A stretch of 64,000 nt of DNA, taken from the NCBI RefSeq assembly GCF_002245625.1, contig NZ_NOIG01000004.1:916542-980541 (forward strand), given 5' to 3'. The translations under genes were made by a program, and so were the position numbers. Under the pieces are notes generated by a model that was not told the origin of the DNA, made no database searches, and saw only the letters and a list, made by a program, of their open reading frames with translations. Shown here piece after piece: positions 30,562 through 38,376 of the stretch. Within the stretch, counting starts at the first letter, position 1. The number at the start of each line of letters is the position of its first letter. The DNA is from Acidovorax kalamii (lineage in GTDB: Bacteria > Pseudomonadota > Gammaproteobacteria > Burkholderiales > Burkholderiaceae_C).

Positions 30562-30616
30562 AAGAGGAAGCGGCGGGCGGAGCGCTTATTCGCTCTCGCT
30601 CGCTCGTCCGCCGGCT
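30562..30616. terminator. Hairpin-rich spacer between convergent sixA and RHH-like gene
   Basis: GCGGCGGGCGGAGCG on the left can pair imperfectly with CGCTCGTCCGCCGGC on the right. It may end both converging transcripts, though no clean T-run follows on either strand. Confidence 0.35.
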
Positions 30617-30633
30617 GTACGACCGTCGTTGTC

Positions 30634-31140
30634 TTACTTGCGGGATTTTGTGTTGGCCTTTGTCGCCGGTGCGGCGGCGGGGGCTGGGGCCTCTGCCTTG
30701 GGGCGCCCCGTCTTGATGGAGGGCACGGCCTGCAGCGCGCCGCGCAGCGCAGTGTCAGACAGGCCTGCCAATACCTTGAGGCCTGCGCGCAGCAATTCGC
30801 TCTTCTTGACTGGCTGCGCCAGGGTGGCAGCGCGCTGCTTGAGCGTTTCGATCACTGCATACTCATCCTTGGGGATGGTGAAGCTGTCGCGCACCAGTTT
30901 GGGCTTCTTGGCCTTGACGTCCTTGGCAACGACTGTCGCAGCAGCTTTGGGTGCCTTGGGTGCCACAGTTTTTTTAGTGGCAGGCGCCTTCTTGGTTTCG
31001 GCTTTTTTGGCAGGCTCGGTTGCGGCGCTGGCTGCAGGTTTGGCTGCTTTGGCGGGCTTGATGGCCTTGGCAGGTTGTGCCGAAGGGGCGGGGGCTGCCG
31101 GAGAGGTCGTAGTACCGGATGTAGAGGTCGCGTTGGTCAT
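30634..31140 (-). CDS. Lys/Ala/Pro-rich protein with ribbon-helix-helix-like core
   Basis: 168 residues. Residues 1-80 are a disordered, histone-H1-like arm of Ala, Lys, Pro and Thr with repeated PAK/KAP units. Residues about 82-140 form a compact segment: a short strand (KLVRDSFTIP), a helix (KDEYAVIETLKQRAATL), a turn and a second helix (KKSELLRAGLKVLAGL), the pattern of a ribbon-helix-helix DNA-binding dimer. The tail is again PKAE/PAAAP-rich. I recall similar unnamed proteins in Burkholderiales. It lies between ppk-sixA and ppx, and an operator-like palindrome sits 12 bases before its ATG. I infer a nucleoid- or polyphosphate-associated DNA binder, possibly autoregulated. Confidence 0.7.
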   Translation of the reverse strand: MTNATSTSGTTTSPAAPAPSAQPAKAIKPAKAAKPAASAATEPAKKAETKKAPATKKTVAPKAPKAAATVVAKDVKAKKPKLVRDSFTIPKDEYAVIETLKQRAATLAQPVKKSELLRAGLKVLAGLSDTALRGALQAVPSIKTGRPKAEAPAPAAAPATKANTKSRK

Positions 31141-31152
31141 GGCAGTAAATCA

Positions 31153-31183
31153 ATAAACGATATAAACAGTTTATATAGTTTAT
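31153..31183. promoter_or_regulatory. Large AT-rich operator-like palindrome before the RHH-like gene
   Basis: Inner arms ATATAAAC and GTTTATAT are perfect inverted repeats around base 31168, and outer arms ATAAAC and GTTTAT extend it; only one position per arm fails to pair over 31 bases. It fills the 52-base gap between ppx and the RHH-like gene, where a promoter would be. Repeated GTTTAT half-sites suit cooperative ribbon-helix-helix binding. Confidence 0.6.
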
Positions 31184-31192
31184 TGCCGATTG

Positions 31193-32671
31193 CTACGGTA
31201 GGTCAATGAGTAGCTCCCAAGGCGTTTTTTGCCAGGCCTGTGCCTCTTCACGCAGAAGGTGTGCGGACTGCGGGTACGCAGCGGCCCAGCCGACCCGTGT
31301 GCGGATAAAGAGGCGTTGCCCATTGCACTGCAGCGTCAGGCCGGCGGTGTCTGGGGCGCGGCGCGCGTGGCACAGGGCCACAGCAAGCCGCAGACAGAGT
31401 AGTTGAAGCACGAAGATGGGGTCATCCAGGTCCACGCCGAGCTTGCGGACCTTGCCACGCTGACCTTGCACGAGCACGCCGAGCCGGTGCAACTCAGGCA
31501 CGGCAAAGCCAGCGGCATCGGTGTTGTCGAGGATGTAGGCGCCGTGGCGGTGCGCGTCGCTGTGCGAGATGAGGCAGCCGATCTCGTGCAGGCGGGCTGC
31601 CCAGTCCAGTTTGCGCGATGCGCGCTCACTGCCCTGCGGGGCTGCCTGGTCGAACAGCGCGCACGCCGTGCGTGCCACCCGCTCCGCATGTTCCAGGTCC
31701 ACGCCAAAGCGGTGCATGAGCCCGTTCACGGTGGTGGTTCGAAGATCGGTCTCGGGTTGTTCGCGGTCGAGCAGGTCGTAGAGCGCGCCTTGGCGCAACG
31801 CTCCTTGCGCCACCTGCATTTCGTCGATCTCCAGAAGGTCAAAGATGGCGCGCAGCACACTGATGCCGCCCCCGATCACGGCGCGCCGCTCTTCTTTCAG
31901 CCCTTCCACGCGCAGGCGGTCGGCGCTTTGTGCGCGCAAGATGCGGTCATGAAGCCAGTTCAAGCCGTCGCGCGTAATCAGGCCTTCGGGCCCACCTGCG
32001 GCAGCCAGCACATCTCCCACGGCGCCTGCGGTGCCCGAAGACCCATAGGCGACCTCCCAGGCGTCGGGCCGGAAGGTCGCCAGGGCCTCGTCCAGCACCG
32101 CCTTGGCCGCAATTTCTGCCGCCAGGAAGGCCTGGGCCGTGAACTCGCCATGGGCAAAGTAACGCTGGGACCAGGCAACACTTCCCACGCGAAACGAGGC
32201 GACGGCATGTGGGGTGAATTGCTGGCCGAGGATGAATTCGGTGGAGCGCCCTCCGATATCCACCACCAGCCGCCGTTCATCCGATTGAGGCAGAAGCCGC
32301 GCCACGCCCTGATAGATCAGGCGGGCCTCTTCGGGGCCGGACACCACGTCGATAGGGTAGCCCAGTACCTCGCTGCCGCGCGACAGGAATTCCTCGCGGT
32401 TGCGGGCTTCCCGCAGGGTTTGGGTGGCCACAGCCCGGACCTGGGCCCGGGGGAAACCTGCCAGCCGCTCGCCAAATCGCGCCAGACAGGCCCAGCCCCG
32501 CTCCATGGCGTCTTGTGTCAAGTTCCGGTTCTCATCCAGTCCGTTGCCCTGGCGCACGGTCTCCTTGAGGTATTCCACCCGTTGTATGTGACCGAACTCA
32601 TAGCGCCCGATTTCAAGGCGAAAGCTGTTGGAGCCGAGGTCTACCGCGGCGAGGCGTGTGCCGTTCTGCAT
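31193..32671 (-). CDS. ppx: Exopolyphosphatase (Ppx/GppA family)
   Basis: 492 residues (E. coli Ppx 513). Hydrolyses terminal phosphate from polyphosphate; closely related to GppA, which acts on pppGpp. Actin-fold phosphate loops LAAVDLGSNSFRLEIG at the N-terminus and LVVDIGGRSTEFILG near residue 140 are present, with VATQTLREARNREEF and VVSGPEEARLIYQG between them and a C-terminal HD-like part (LHEIGCLISHSDAHRHGAY). ATG at 32671 is the family start; an open frame from 32734 adds an unconserved tail. Divergent from pstS. Neighbouring ppk supports the Ppx reading. Confidence 0.92.
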   Translation of the reverse strand: MQNGTRLAAVDLGSNSFRLEIGRYEFGHIQRVEYLKETVRQGNGLDENRNLTQDAMERGWACLARFGERLAGFPRAQVRAVATQTLREARNREEFLSRGSEVLGYPIDVVSGPEEARLIYQGVARLLPQSDERRLVVDIGGRSTEFILGQQFTPHAVASFRVGSVAWSQRYFAHGEFTAQAFLAAEIAAKAVLDEALATFRPDAWEVAYGSSGTAGAVGDVLAAAGGPEGLITRDGLNWLHDRILRAQSADRLRVEGLKEERRAVIGGGISVLRAIFDLLEIDEMQVAQGALRQGALYDLLDREQPETDLRTTTVNGLMHRFGVDLEHAERVARTACALFDQAAPQGSERASRKLDWAARLHEIGCLISHSDAHRHGAYILDNTDAAGFAVPELHRLGVLVQGQRGKVRKLGVDLDDPIFVLQLLCLRLAVALCHARRAPDTAGLTLQCNGQRLFIRTRVGWAAAYPQSAHLLREEAQAWQKTPWELLIDLP

Positions 32672-32791
32672 GGGATTCTGGTGAAAGCGTCGTGCGGCAT
32701 CGTACCGCGAGCTTCTGAGGGGCTGGGGCAGCAAATCCCCTGTCAGCCGGAGCAGGGGGATTTTTAGAACACTGGAGTGTGTGCCTCATTT

Positions 32792-32809
32792 ATGACGAAT
32801 GGGTGACTT
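32792..32809 (-). promoter_or_regulatory. Candidate weak Pho box facing ppx
   Basis: On the minus strand AAGTCAC and TCGTCAT occur with an 11-base period, each matching the PhoB unit at five of seven positions. It lies about 120 bases upstream of the ppx start. Confidence 0.35.
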
Positions 32810-32861
32810 CCGCAGGGTGTTCGTCGTCACTTGTGTGGCAATAGCCTGAGGGTGGCTATTT

Positions 32862-32895
32862 GTGTCACTGAATTGTCATCTTGGAGCCCTAGAGT
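32862..32895 (+). promoter_or_regulatory. Pho box and -10 element for pstS
   Basis: GTGTCAC (32862) and TTGTCAT (32873) have the exact 11-base PhoB period, each six of seven to consensus. A TAGAGT -10 element lies ten bases further on at 32890-32895, the normal distance for PhoB-activated promoters. Confidence 0.75.
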
Positions 32896-32936
32896 TCAGC
32901 CTGTTCCTGTCAACCCTAGCCAAAAGGTACTGAATA

Positions 32937-33959
32937 ATGAAACGCACATTTCTCAAAACCGTCGCTGTAGCCTTGGCCTCCCTGGCCGTTGGCAGCGCTT
33001 TCGCGGCGGATATCACCGGTGCGGGTGCCACCTTCCCCTTCCCCATGTACGCCAAGTGGGCGGAAGCCTACAAGAAGGAAACGGGGACAGGTCTCAATTA
33101 CCAGTCCATCGGTTCTTCCGGTGGCATTCGCCAGATCCGTGCCAAGACCGTTGTTTTTGGTGCCACGGATGCCCCGGTGCCTGGCGCAGAGCTCGACAAG
33201 GATGGCATGGTGCAGTTCCCCGCCATCATCGGCGGCACGGTGCCCGTGATCAACCTGGACGGCTTCAAGCCTGGCGAGCTGCGTGTGACCGGCCCCGTGC
33301 TGGCCGAAATTTTCCTGGGCAAGATCGCCAAGTGGAATGACGCCAAGCTGGCAGCGTTGAACCCCGGCAAGACCCTGCCCGACCAGAACATCACGGTGGT
33401 CCACCGTGCAGATGGTTCCGGCACCACCTTCAACTGGACGGACTACCTGTCTGCCGTCAGCAAGGAGTGGGCGGATTCCGTGGGCAAGGGTGCGGCTGTG
33501 AAGTGGCCTGCTGCGTCTTCGGTGGGCGGCAAAGGCAATGAAGGCGTTGCAGCCAATGTGACCCGCGTGAAGGGCGCTGTCGGCTACGTGGAGTACGCCT
33601 ACGTCAAGAAGAACAACATGAATTTTCTGCAACTGCAGAACGCCGACGGCAAGTATGTGAGCCCGGACGACGCCACGTTTGCCGCCGCTGCCGCCAGCGC
33701 CGACTGGTTCAGCGTGCCTGGCATGGGCATTTCGATGGTGAACGCCAAGGGTGCGAACAGCTGGCCGGTCAGCACAGCCTCCTTCATCCTGATGTACAAG
33801 GACCCCGCCGACAAGGCCCAGTCGGCCGAAGTGCTGAAGTTCTTTGACTGGGCTTTCAAGAACGGCAAGCAGATGGCTGCCGACCTGGACTACGTGCCCC
33901 TGCCCGACAGCCTGACCGCTGAGATCCGTTCCAAGGTGTGGTCGCAAATCAAGAAGTAA
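32937..33959 (+). CDS. pstS: Periplasmic phosphate-binding protein PstS
   Basis: 340 residues (E. coli 346). High-affinity phosphate receptor of the Pst ABC importer. Residues 1-23 are a Sec signal peptide (KTVAVALASLAVGSAFA, cleaved before ADITGAGATFPFP). Phosphate-binding loops are recognisable: AGATFPFPMYAKW, SIGSSGGIRQI, GATDAPVP and HRADGSGTTFNWT. ATG at 32937 has AAAGG upstream. First gene of the pst-pho operon and directly preceded by a Pho box. Confidence 0.97.
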   Translation: MKRTFLKTVAVALASLAVGSAFAADITGAGATFPFPMYAKWAEAYKKETGTGLNYQSIGSSGGIRQIRAKTVVFGATDAPVPGAELDKDGMVQFPAIIGGTVPVINLDGFKPGELRVTGPVLAEIFLGKIAKWNDAKLAALNPGKTLPDQNITVVHRADGSGTTFNWTDYLSAVSKEWADSVGKGAAVKWPAASSVGGKGNEGVAANVTRVKGAVGYVEYAYVKKNNMNFLQLQNADGKYVSPDDATFAAAAASADWFSVPGMGISMVNAKGANSWPVSTASFILMYKDPADKAQSAEVLKFFDWAFKNGKQMAADLDYVPLPDSLTAEIRSKVWSQIKK

Positions 33960-33976
33960 GCAGTCTGCTCCAAAAT

Positions 33977-34013
33977 AGCGCCCATCGGTCGGCCTGGCTG
34001 GCCGATGGGCGCT
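33977..34013 (+). terminator. Strong hairpin between pstS and pstC
   Basis: AGCGCCCATCGG pairs perfectly with CCGATGGGCGCT (12 base pairs), with further wobble pairs in the loop. There is no T-run after it. It probably partly ends transcription or stabilises pstS mRNA, so that PstS is made in excess over the membrane subunits. Confidence 0.65.
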
Positions 34014-34050
34014 GGTTTGTGGGGCCTCCAGAAGCCAGATGGGAGTCAAC

Positions 34051-35058
34051 ATGAGCGTGGGAACCACCATGAGTTCACAACCCGCGTCTGTCAAAGTGAC
34101 AGGCGCCCCCACTAAGTCGATGGTGTCGATTGCCAAGCGGCAGCGACTTCAGGACATCTTTTTCCATCGGCTGACCCAAAGCCTCTCTTTGCTGGTGCTG
34201 GCTGCGTTGCTCGGCATCATCGTCTCGCTCTTCATTTACGCGTGGCCAGCGTTTCACAAGTTTGGCGTCCAGTTCATCTGGCGTGTGGAATGGGACATCG
34301 TCAATGAAGAATTCGGTGCCGCCATTGCCATCGTCGGCACGCTGGCGAGCGCAGGCATTGCGCTGCTGATTGCGGTGCCGCTGGCCTTCGGTATCGCCCT
34401 GTTTCTGACCGAAACCTGCCCGGTGTGGCTGCGCCGCCCACTGGGCACGGCGGTTGAACTGCTGGCGGCCGTGCCGTCCATCATCTACGGCATGTTCGGC
34501 CTGTTCGTGTTCGCGCCGCTGTTTGCCGATTACTTCCAGATGCCTGTGCAGAAGCTGCTGGGCTCCATGCCGCTGGTGGGTTTCCTGTTTGGTGGCAGCA
34601 CCAATGGCTTCGGCATCCTGGCAGCGGGCATCGTGCTCGCCTTCATGGTTTTGCCCTTCGTGGCAGCCGTGATGCGCGACGTGTTCGAGATCGTGCCCCC
34701 CATCCTGCGCGAATCGGCCTATGGCCTGGGCTGCACGACCTGGGAGGTGGTGCGCCGCGTGGTGCTGCCTTACACACAGAAGGGCGTGATTGGTGGCGTG
34801 ATGCTGGGCCTGGGTCGCGCTCTGGGCGAGACCATGGCGGTGACCTTTGTGATTGGCAATGCCAACCGCATGCCGACCTCGCTCTTCTCGCCTGGAACCT
34901 CCATCGCATCTACCCTGGCCAACGAGTTTGGCGAAGCGGCGGATTTCCACCTCTCCACGCTGTTTGCCCTGGGCTTCCTGCTCTTTGTGATCACCTTTGT
35001 GGTGTTGTCGGCCGCCAAGATCATGCTGCTGCGCGCCGAGAAGGCCAAGGGCCTTTGA
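34051..35058 (+). CDS. pstC: Phosphate ABC transporter permease PstC
   Basis: 335 residues, about six transmembrane helices. Inner-membrane half of the phosphate channel, paired with PstA. The permease coupling (EAA) loop is seen in [50 protein letters not shown] at 34051 is chosen because GGGAG lies five bases upstream; in-frame alternatives are 34039 and 34069. E. coli PstC has 319 residues, so an N-terminal cytoplasmic extension is normal here. Confidence 0.93.
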   Translation: MSVGTTMSSQPASVKVTGAPTKSMVSIAKRQRLQDIFFHRLTQSLSLLVLAALLGIIVSLFIYAWPAFHKFGVQFIWRVEWDIVNEEFGAAIAIVGTLASAGIALLIAVPLAFGIALFLTETCPVWLRRPLGTAVELLAAVPSIIYGMFGLFVFAPLFADYFQMPVQKLLGSMPLVGFLFGGSTNGFGILAAGIVLAFMVLPFVAAVMRDVFEIVPPILRESAYGLGCTTWEVVRRVVLPYTQKGVIGGVMLGLGRALGETMAVTFVIGNANRMPTSLFSPGTSIASTLANEFGEAADFHLSTLFALGFLLFVITFVVLSAAKIMLLRAEKAKGL

Positions 35059-35064
35059 GCCCCC

Positions 35065-35946
35065 ATGAAACCCTCTATCGAGACAAGCTCCATGGAATTC
35101 AACCAACAACTCTACAAAAAGCGCCAGCGCTCCAATGCCATCGGTCTGACCCTGTCCCTGGGCGCCATGGTGCTGGGCCTGTTTGTGCTGCTCTGGATCC
35201 TGAGCGTGCTGCTGACCAACGGCTTCGCTGCGCTGGATTGGAACATGTTCACCCAGTCCACGCCAGCGCCCGGCTCGGAAGGCGGCGGTCTGGCCAATGC
35301 CATCGTGGGCAGCCTGCTGATGGTGGGCTTCACCGTGCTGGTGTCTACCCCCATCGGCGTGTTGGCCGGCGTGTACTTGGCCGAATACAGTGAGCAGAGT
35401 AAGGTGGCGGAACTGACCCGGTTCGTGACCGACATCATGCTGTCGGCACCGTCCATCGTGCTGGGCCTGTTCGTCTATGCGATTGCCGTGGCCACGGTGG
35501 GCAACTTCTCTGGCTGGGCGGGCAGCCTGGCGCTGTCGCTGATCGCTGTGCCCGTGGTCGTTCGCACGACCGAAAACATGCTGCGCCTGGTGCCCGGCAG
35601 CCTGCGCGAAGCCGCCTTTGCCCTGGGCGCTCCGCGCTGGAAGGTCTCCACCATGGTCACTCTGCGCGCTGCCCGCAGCGGCGTGATGACCGGCCTGCTG
35701 CTGGCCGTGGCCCGCATCAGCGGAGAAACAGCTCCTTTGCTGTTCACGGCGCTGAACAACCAGTTCTTCAGCACCAACATGAATGCGCCCATGGCCAACC
35801 TGCCCGTGGTGATCTTCCAGTTTGCGCTGAGCCCATACGAAAACTGGGTGCGCCTGGCGTGGGGCGGCGCGCTGCTGATCACGCTCTCGGTGCTGATTCT
35901 CAACATCGTGGCGCGGGTGTTCCTGCGCGAGAAAAACCGCGTCTGA
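35065..35946 (+). CDS. pstA: Phosphate ABC transporter permease PstA
   Basis: 293 residues (E. coli 296), about six transmembrane helices. Partner of PstC. Typical pieces: STPIGVLAGVYLAEY, FVTDIMLSAPSIVLGLFVY, and the coupling loop RLVPGSLREAAFALGAPRWKVSTMVTLRAARSGVMTG followed by RISGETAPLLFTA. The start is placed at the ATG six bases after pstC; a second in-frame ATG at 35092 (MEFNQQLYKKRQ) is equally possible. Confidence 0.93.
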   Translation: MKPSIETSSMEFNQQLYKKRQRSNAIGLTLSLGAMVLGLFVLLWILSVLLTNGFAALDWNMFTQSTPAPGSEGGGLANAIVGSLLMVGFTVLVSTPIGVLAGVYLAEYSEQSKVAELTRFVTDIMLSAPSIVLGLFVYAIAVATVGNFSGWAGSLALSLIAVPVVVRTTENMLRLVPGSLREAAFALGAPRWKVSTMVTLRAARSGVMTGLLLAVARISGETAPLLFTALNNQFFSTNMNAPMANLPVVIFQFALSPYENWVRLAWGGALLITLSVLILNIVARVFLREKNRV

Positions 35947-36006
35947 CCCGGCCCGCAGACCCCACTGCAGACACTGACAAGACAGTCTCCATCTTCAGGA
36001 ATTGAC

Positions 36007-36789
36007 ATGAACGCCACTGCTACCGCCACTGCCAGCAAGAACGCGCTGGAGCTGCGCAACCTGAGCTTTTTCTACGGCAAGTTCCAGGGCCTGCGCAACG
36101 TGAGCCTCAACATCGCAGAACACAAGGTCACCGCTTTCATCGGCCCCTCGGGCTGCGGCAAGTCCACGCTGCTGCGCACGCTGAACCGCATGTACAGCCT
36201 GTACCCCGGCCAGCGCGCTGAGGGCTCCATCAACTTCTACGGCCAGGACATCCTGGACCCCAAGCAGGACATCAACCTGCTGCGTGCCCGCATCGGCATG
36301 GTGTTCCAGAAGCCCACGCCGTTTCCCATGTCCATCTACGACAACATCGCGTTTGGCGTGAAGCTGTATGAAAGCCTGAGCAAGAGTGAGATGGATGACC
36401 GCGTGGAATGGGCGCTGTCCAAGGCCGCGCTGTGGACCGAAGTGAAGGACAAGTTGCACCAGAGCGGCCTGTCGCTGTCCGGCGGCCAGCAGCAGCGCCT
36501 GTGCATCGCGCGCAGCGTGGCGGTGAAGCCATCGGTGCTGTTGCTAGACGAGCCCACCTCGGCGCTGGACCCGCTGTCCACCGCCAAGATCGAAGAGCTG
36601 ATCGACGAACTCAAGCACGACTACACGATCGCCATCGTGACCCACAACATGCAGCAGGCCGCGCGCTGCAGCGACTACACGGCCTACATGTACCTCGGCG
36701 AAATGATCGAGTTCGGCGCTACCGAGCAGATCTTCTTCAAGCCCGAGCGCAAGGAAACCGAAGACTACATCACCGGCCGTTTCGGCTAA
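36007..36789 (+). CDS. pstB: Phosphate ABC transporter ATP-binding protein PstB
   Basis: 260 residues (E. coli 257). Cytoplasmic ATPase driving the Pst importer. Walker A is GPSGCGKST at residues 46-54, the ABC signature is [16 protein letters not shown], Walker B is [12 protein letters not shown] and the switch histidine is in [11 protein letters not shown]. It also takes part in PhoR signalling through PhoU. Lies 60 bases after pstA and 12 before phoU. Confidence 0.97.
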   Translation: MNATATATASKNALELRNLSFFYGKFQGLRNVSLNIAEHKVTAFIGPSGCGKSTLLRTLNRMYSLYPGQRAEGSINFYGQDILDPKQDINLLRARIGMVFQKPTPFPMSIYDNIAFGVKLYESLSKSEMDDRVEWALSKAALWTEVKDKLHQSGLSLSGGQQQRLCIARSVAVKPSVLLLDEPTSALDPLSTAKIEELIDELKHDYTIAIVTHNMQQAARCSDYTAYMYLGEMIEFGATEQIFFKPERKETEDYITGRFG

Positions 36790-36801
36790 GGAGACAACGA
36801 G

Positions 36802-37503
36802 ATGCCCGATAAACATCTTTCCTCGCAGTTCGACAGCGAACTCAACAGCGTCTCTGCCCGCGTCATGGAGATGGGCGGCCTCGTGGAGTCGCAGATCCGC
36901 CAGGCGGTCTACGCGCTTTCGCAGTTCAGCCTGGAAGCCGTGGACACCGTGGCCTCGATGGAGACCCGCATCAATGCGATGGAGGTCGAGATCGACCAGG
37001 AGCTGTCTTCCATCATTGCCCGACGCCAGCCCACCGCGCGCGACCTGCGCCTGCTGCTGGCCTTCTCCAAGGCCACGGCCAACCTGGAGCGCATGGGTGA
37101 CGAGGCCAACAAGATGGCCCGCATGGTGCGTTCCATCATCGAGAGCGGTGCCCCGCGCTCGCTGCCGTCGAGCGACCTGCGCACGGCGGCCGAACTGGCC
37201 TCGGGCCTGCTCCGCAAGACGCTGGATGCATTTGCGCGCCTGGATGTGAAGGCTGCCGTGGCCATCCTCAAGGAGGACGACCTCATCGACAAGGAGTTTG
37301 ACGGCTTCGTGCGCAAGCTCATCACCTACATGATGGAAGACCCCCGCACCATCTCGCCCAGCCTGGACCTGCTGTTCCTGGCCAAGGCGATCGAGCGCAT
37401 CGGAGACCATTCCAAGAACGTGGCCGAACTCATCATCTATCTGGTCAAGGGCAAGGATGTGCGCCACACTGCCCTCGACGAGATCGAGTCGGCCGTGCTG
37501 TAA
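36802..37503 (+). CDS. phoU: Phosphate signalling adaptor PhoU
   Basis: 233 residues (E. coli 241). All-helical protein with two repeated PhoU three-helix bundles; the metal-binding style motifs are ERMGDEANKMARMV (first half) and ERIGDHSKNVAELIIYLVKG (second half). PhoU links the Pst transporter to PhoR and keeps the Pho regulon off when phosphate is plentiful. Ribosome-binding site AAGGAG lies about ten bases upstream of the ATG. Confidence 0.97.
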   Translation: MPDKHLSSQFDSELNSVSARVMEMGGLVESQIRQAVYALSQFSLEAVDTVASMETRINAMEVEIDQELSSIIARRQPTARDLRLLLAFSKATANLERMGDEANKMARMVRSIIESGAPRSLPSSDLRTAAELASGLLRKTLDAFARLDVKAAVAILKEDDLIDKEFDGFVRKLITYMMEDPRTISPSLDLLFLAKAIERIGDHSKNVAELIIYLVKGKDVRHTALDEIESAVL

Positions 37504-37526
37504 GAAGAAAGGGCTTTGGCAACACC

Positions 37527-38237
37527 ATGAGAAAGCTCCCACGCGTCCTCATCGTCGAGGACGAACCCGCGATTGCCGAGCTGATCGCCGTCAATCTGCG
37601 CCACAACGGATTCCAGCCTTTCTGGGCAGAAGACGGCGACTCCGCCCAGCGCGAGCTCGATGCCGTGCTGCCGGATGTCATCCTGCTTGACTGGATGCTG
37701 CCCGGCCAGAGCGGCCTGTCGCTGGCCCGCAAATGGCGCGCCGACAGCCGCACCAAGCCCATCCCCATCCTCATGCTGACCGCCCGTGGCGACGAGCCGG
37801 ACAAGGTGGCGGGTTTGGACGCCGGTGCCGACGACTACATCACGAAGCCGTTCTCCACGCAGGAGCTGCTGGCCCGCATCCGCGCCGTGCTGCGCCGCCG
37901 CGCTCCTGAACAAGTGAGTGACAGCGTGACGATTGGCGAACTGGTGCTCGATGCTGCGACCTACCGCGTGTCCTACCAGGCGCAGCCCCTGAAGGTGGGG
38001 CCCACCGAATTCAAGCTGCTGCACTTTCTGATGAAACACGCCGAGCGTGTGCACAGCCGTTCGCAACTGCTGGACAAGGTATGGGGTGACCATGTGTTCA
38101 TTGAAGAGCGCACGGTGGATGTGCATGTGAAGCGCCTGCGCGAGGCGCTGGGCGGCGCATCGGTGATGGTGGAAACCGTGCGGGGCGCGGGCTACCGGCT
38201 CACGGCACAGCCACAGGTGCAATTGCAGCAGGCCTGA
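37527..38237 (+). CDS. phoB: Phosphate response regulator PhoB
   Basis: 236 residues (E. coli 229). OmpR-family regulator: receiver domain (1-120) with phospho-acceptor D55 in ILLDWMLPGQSG, acid pair in VEDEPAIAE and conserved Lys in YITKPFS; winged-helix DNA-binding domain (about 135-230) with LLHFLMKHAERVHSRSQLLD and RTVDVHVKRLREAL. It should bind the Pho boxes described in this window. Follows phoU by 23 bases. A terminator lies between it and phoR. Confidence 0.97.
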   Translation: MRKLPRVLIVEDEPAIAELIAVNLRHNGFQPFWAEDGDSAQRELDAVLPDVILLDWMLPGQSGLSLARKWRADSRTKPIPILMLTARGDEPDKVAGLDAGADDYITKPFSTQELLARIRAVLRRRAPEQVSDSVTIGELVLDAATYRVSYQAQPLKVGPTEFKLLHFLMKHAERVHSRSQLLDKVWGDHVFIEERTVDVHVKRLREALGGASVMVETVRGAGYRLTAQPQVQLQQA

Positions 38238-38325
38238 AACGGCGTGGACGAACCCGGCGTGCCCGTGCCCCGGACGGGCCGGGGCCTTGCATACCGTCTG
38301 AGCTGGTTCTCCTTGTGATGTAAAC

Positions 38326-38356
38326 GGGGCGCACGCGTTGCGCCCCTGGTGTTTTT
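38326..38356 (+). terminator. Rho-independent terminator between phoB and phoR
   Basis: GGGGCGCA pairs perfectly with TGCGCCCC around a CGCGT loop, followed by TGGTGTTTTTG. It would lower phoR expression relative to phoB or make phoR depend on its own promoter. Confidence 0.7.
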
Positions 38357-38376
38357 GAAAAGGCTTTGCTGAGCGC

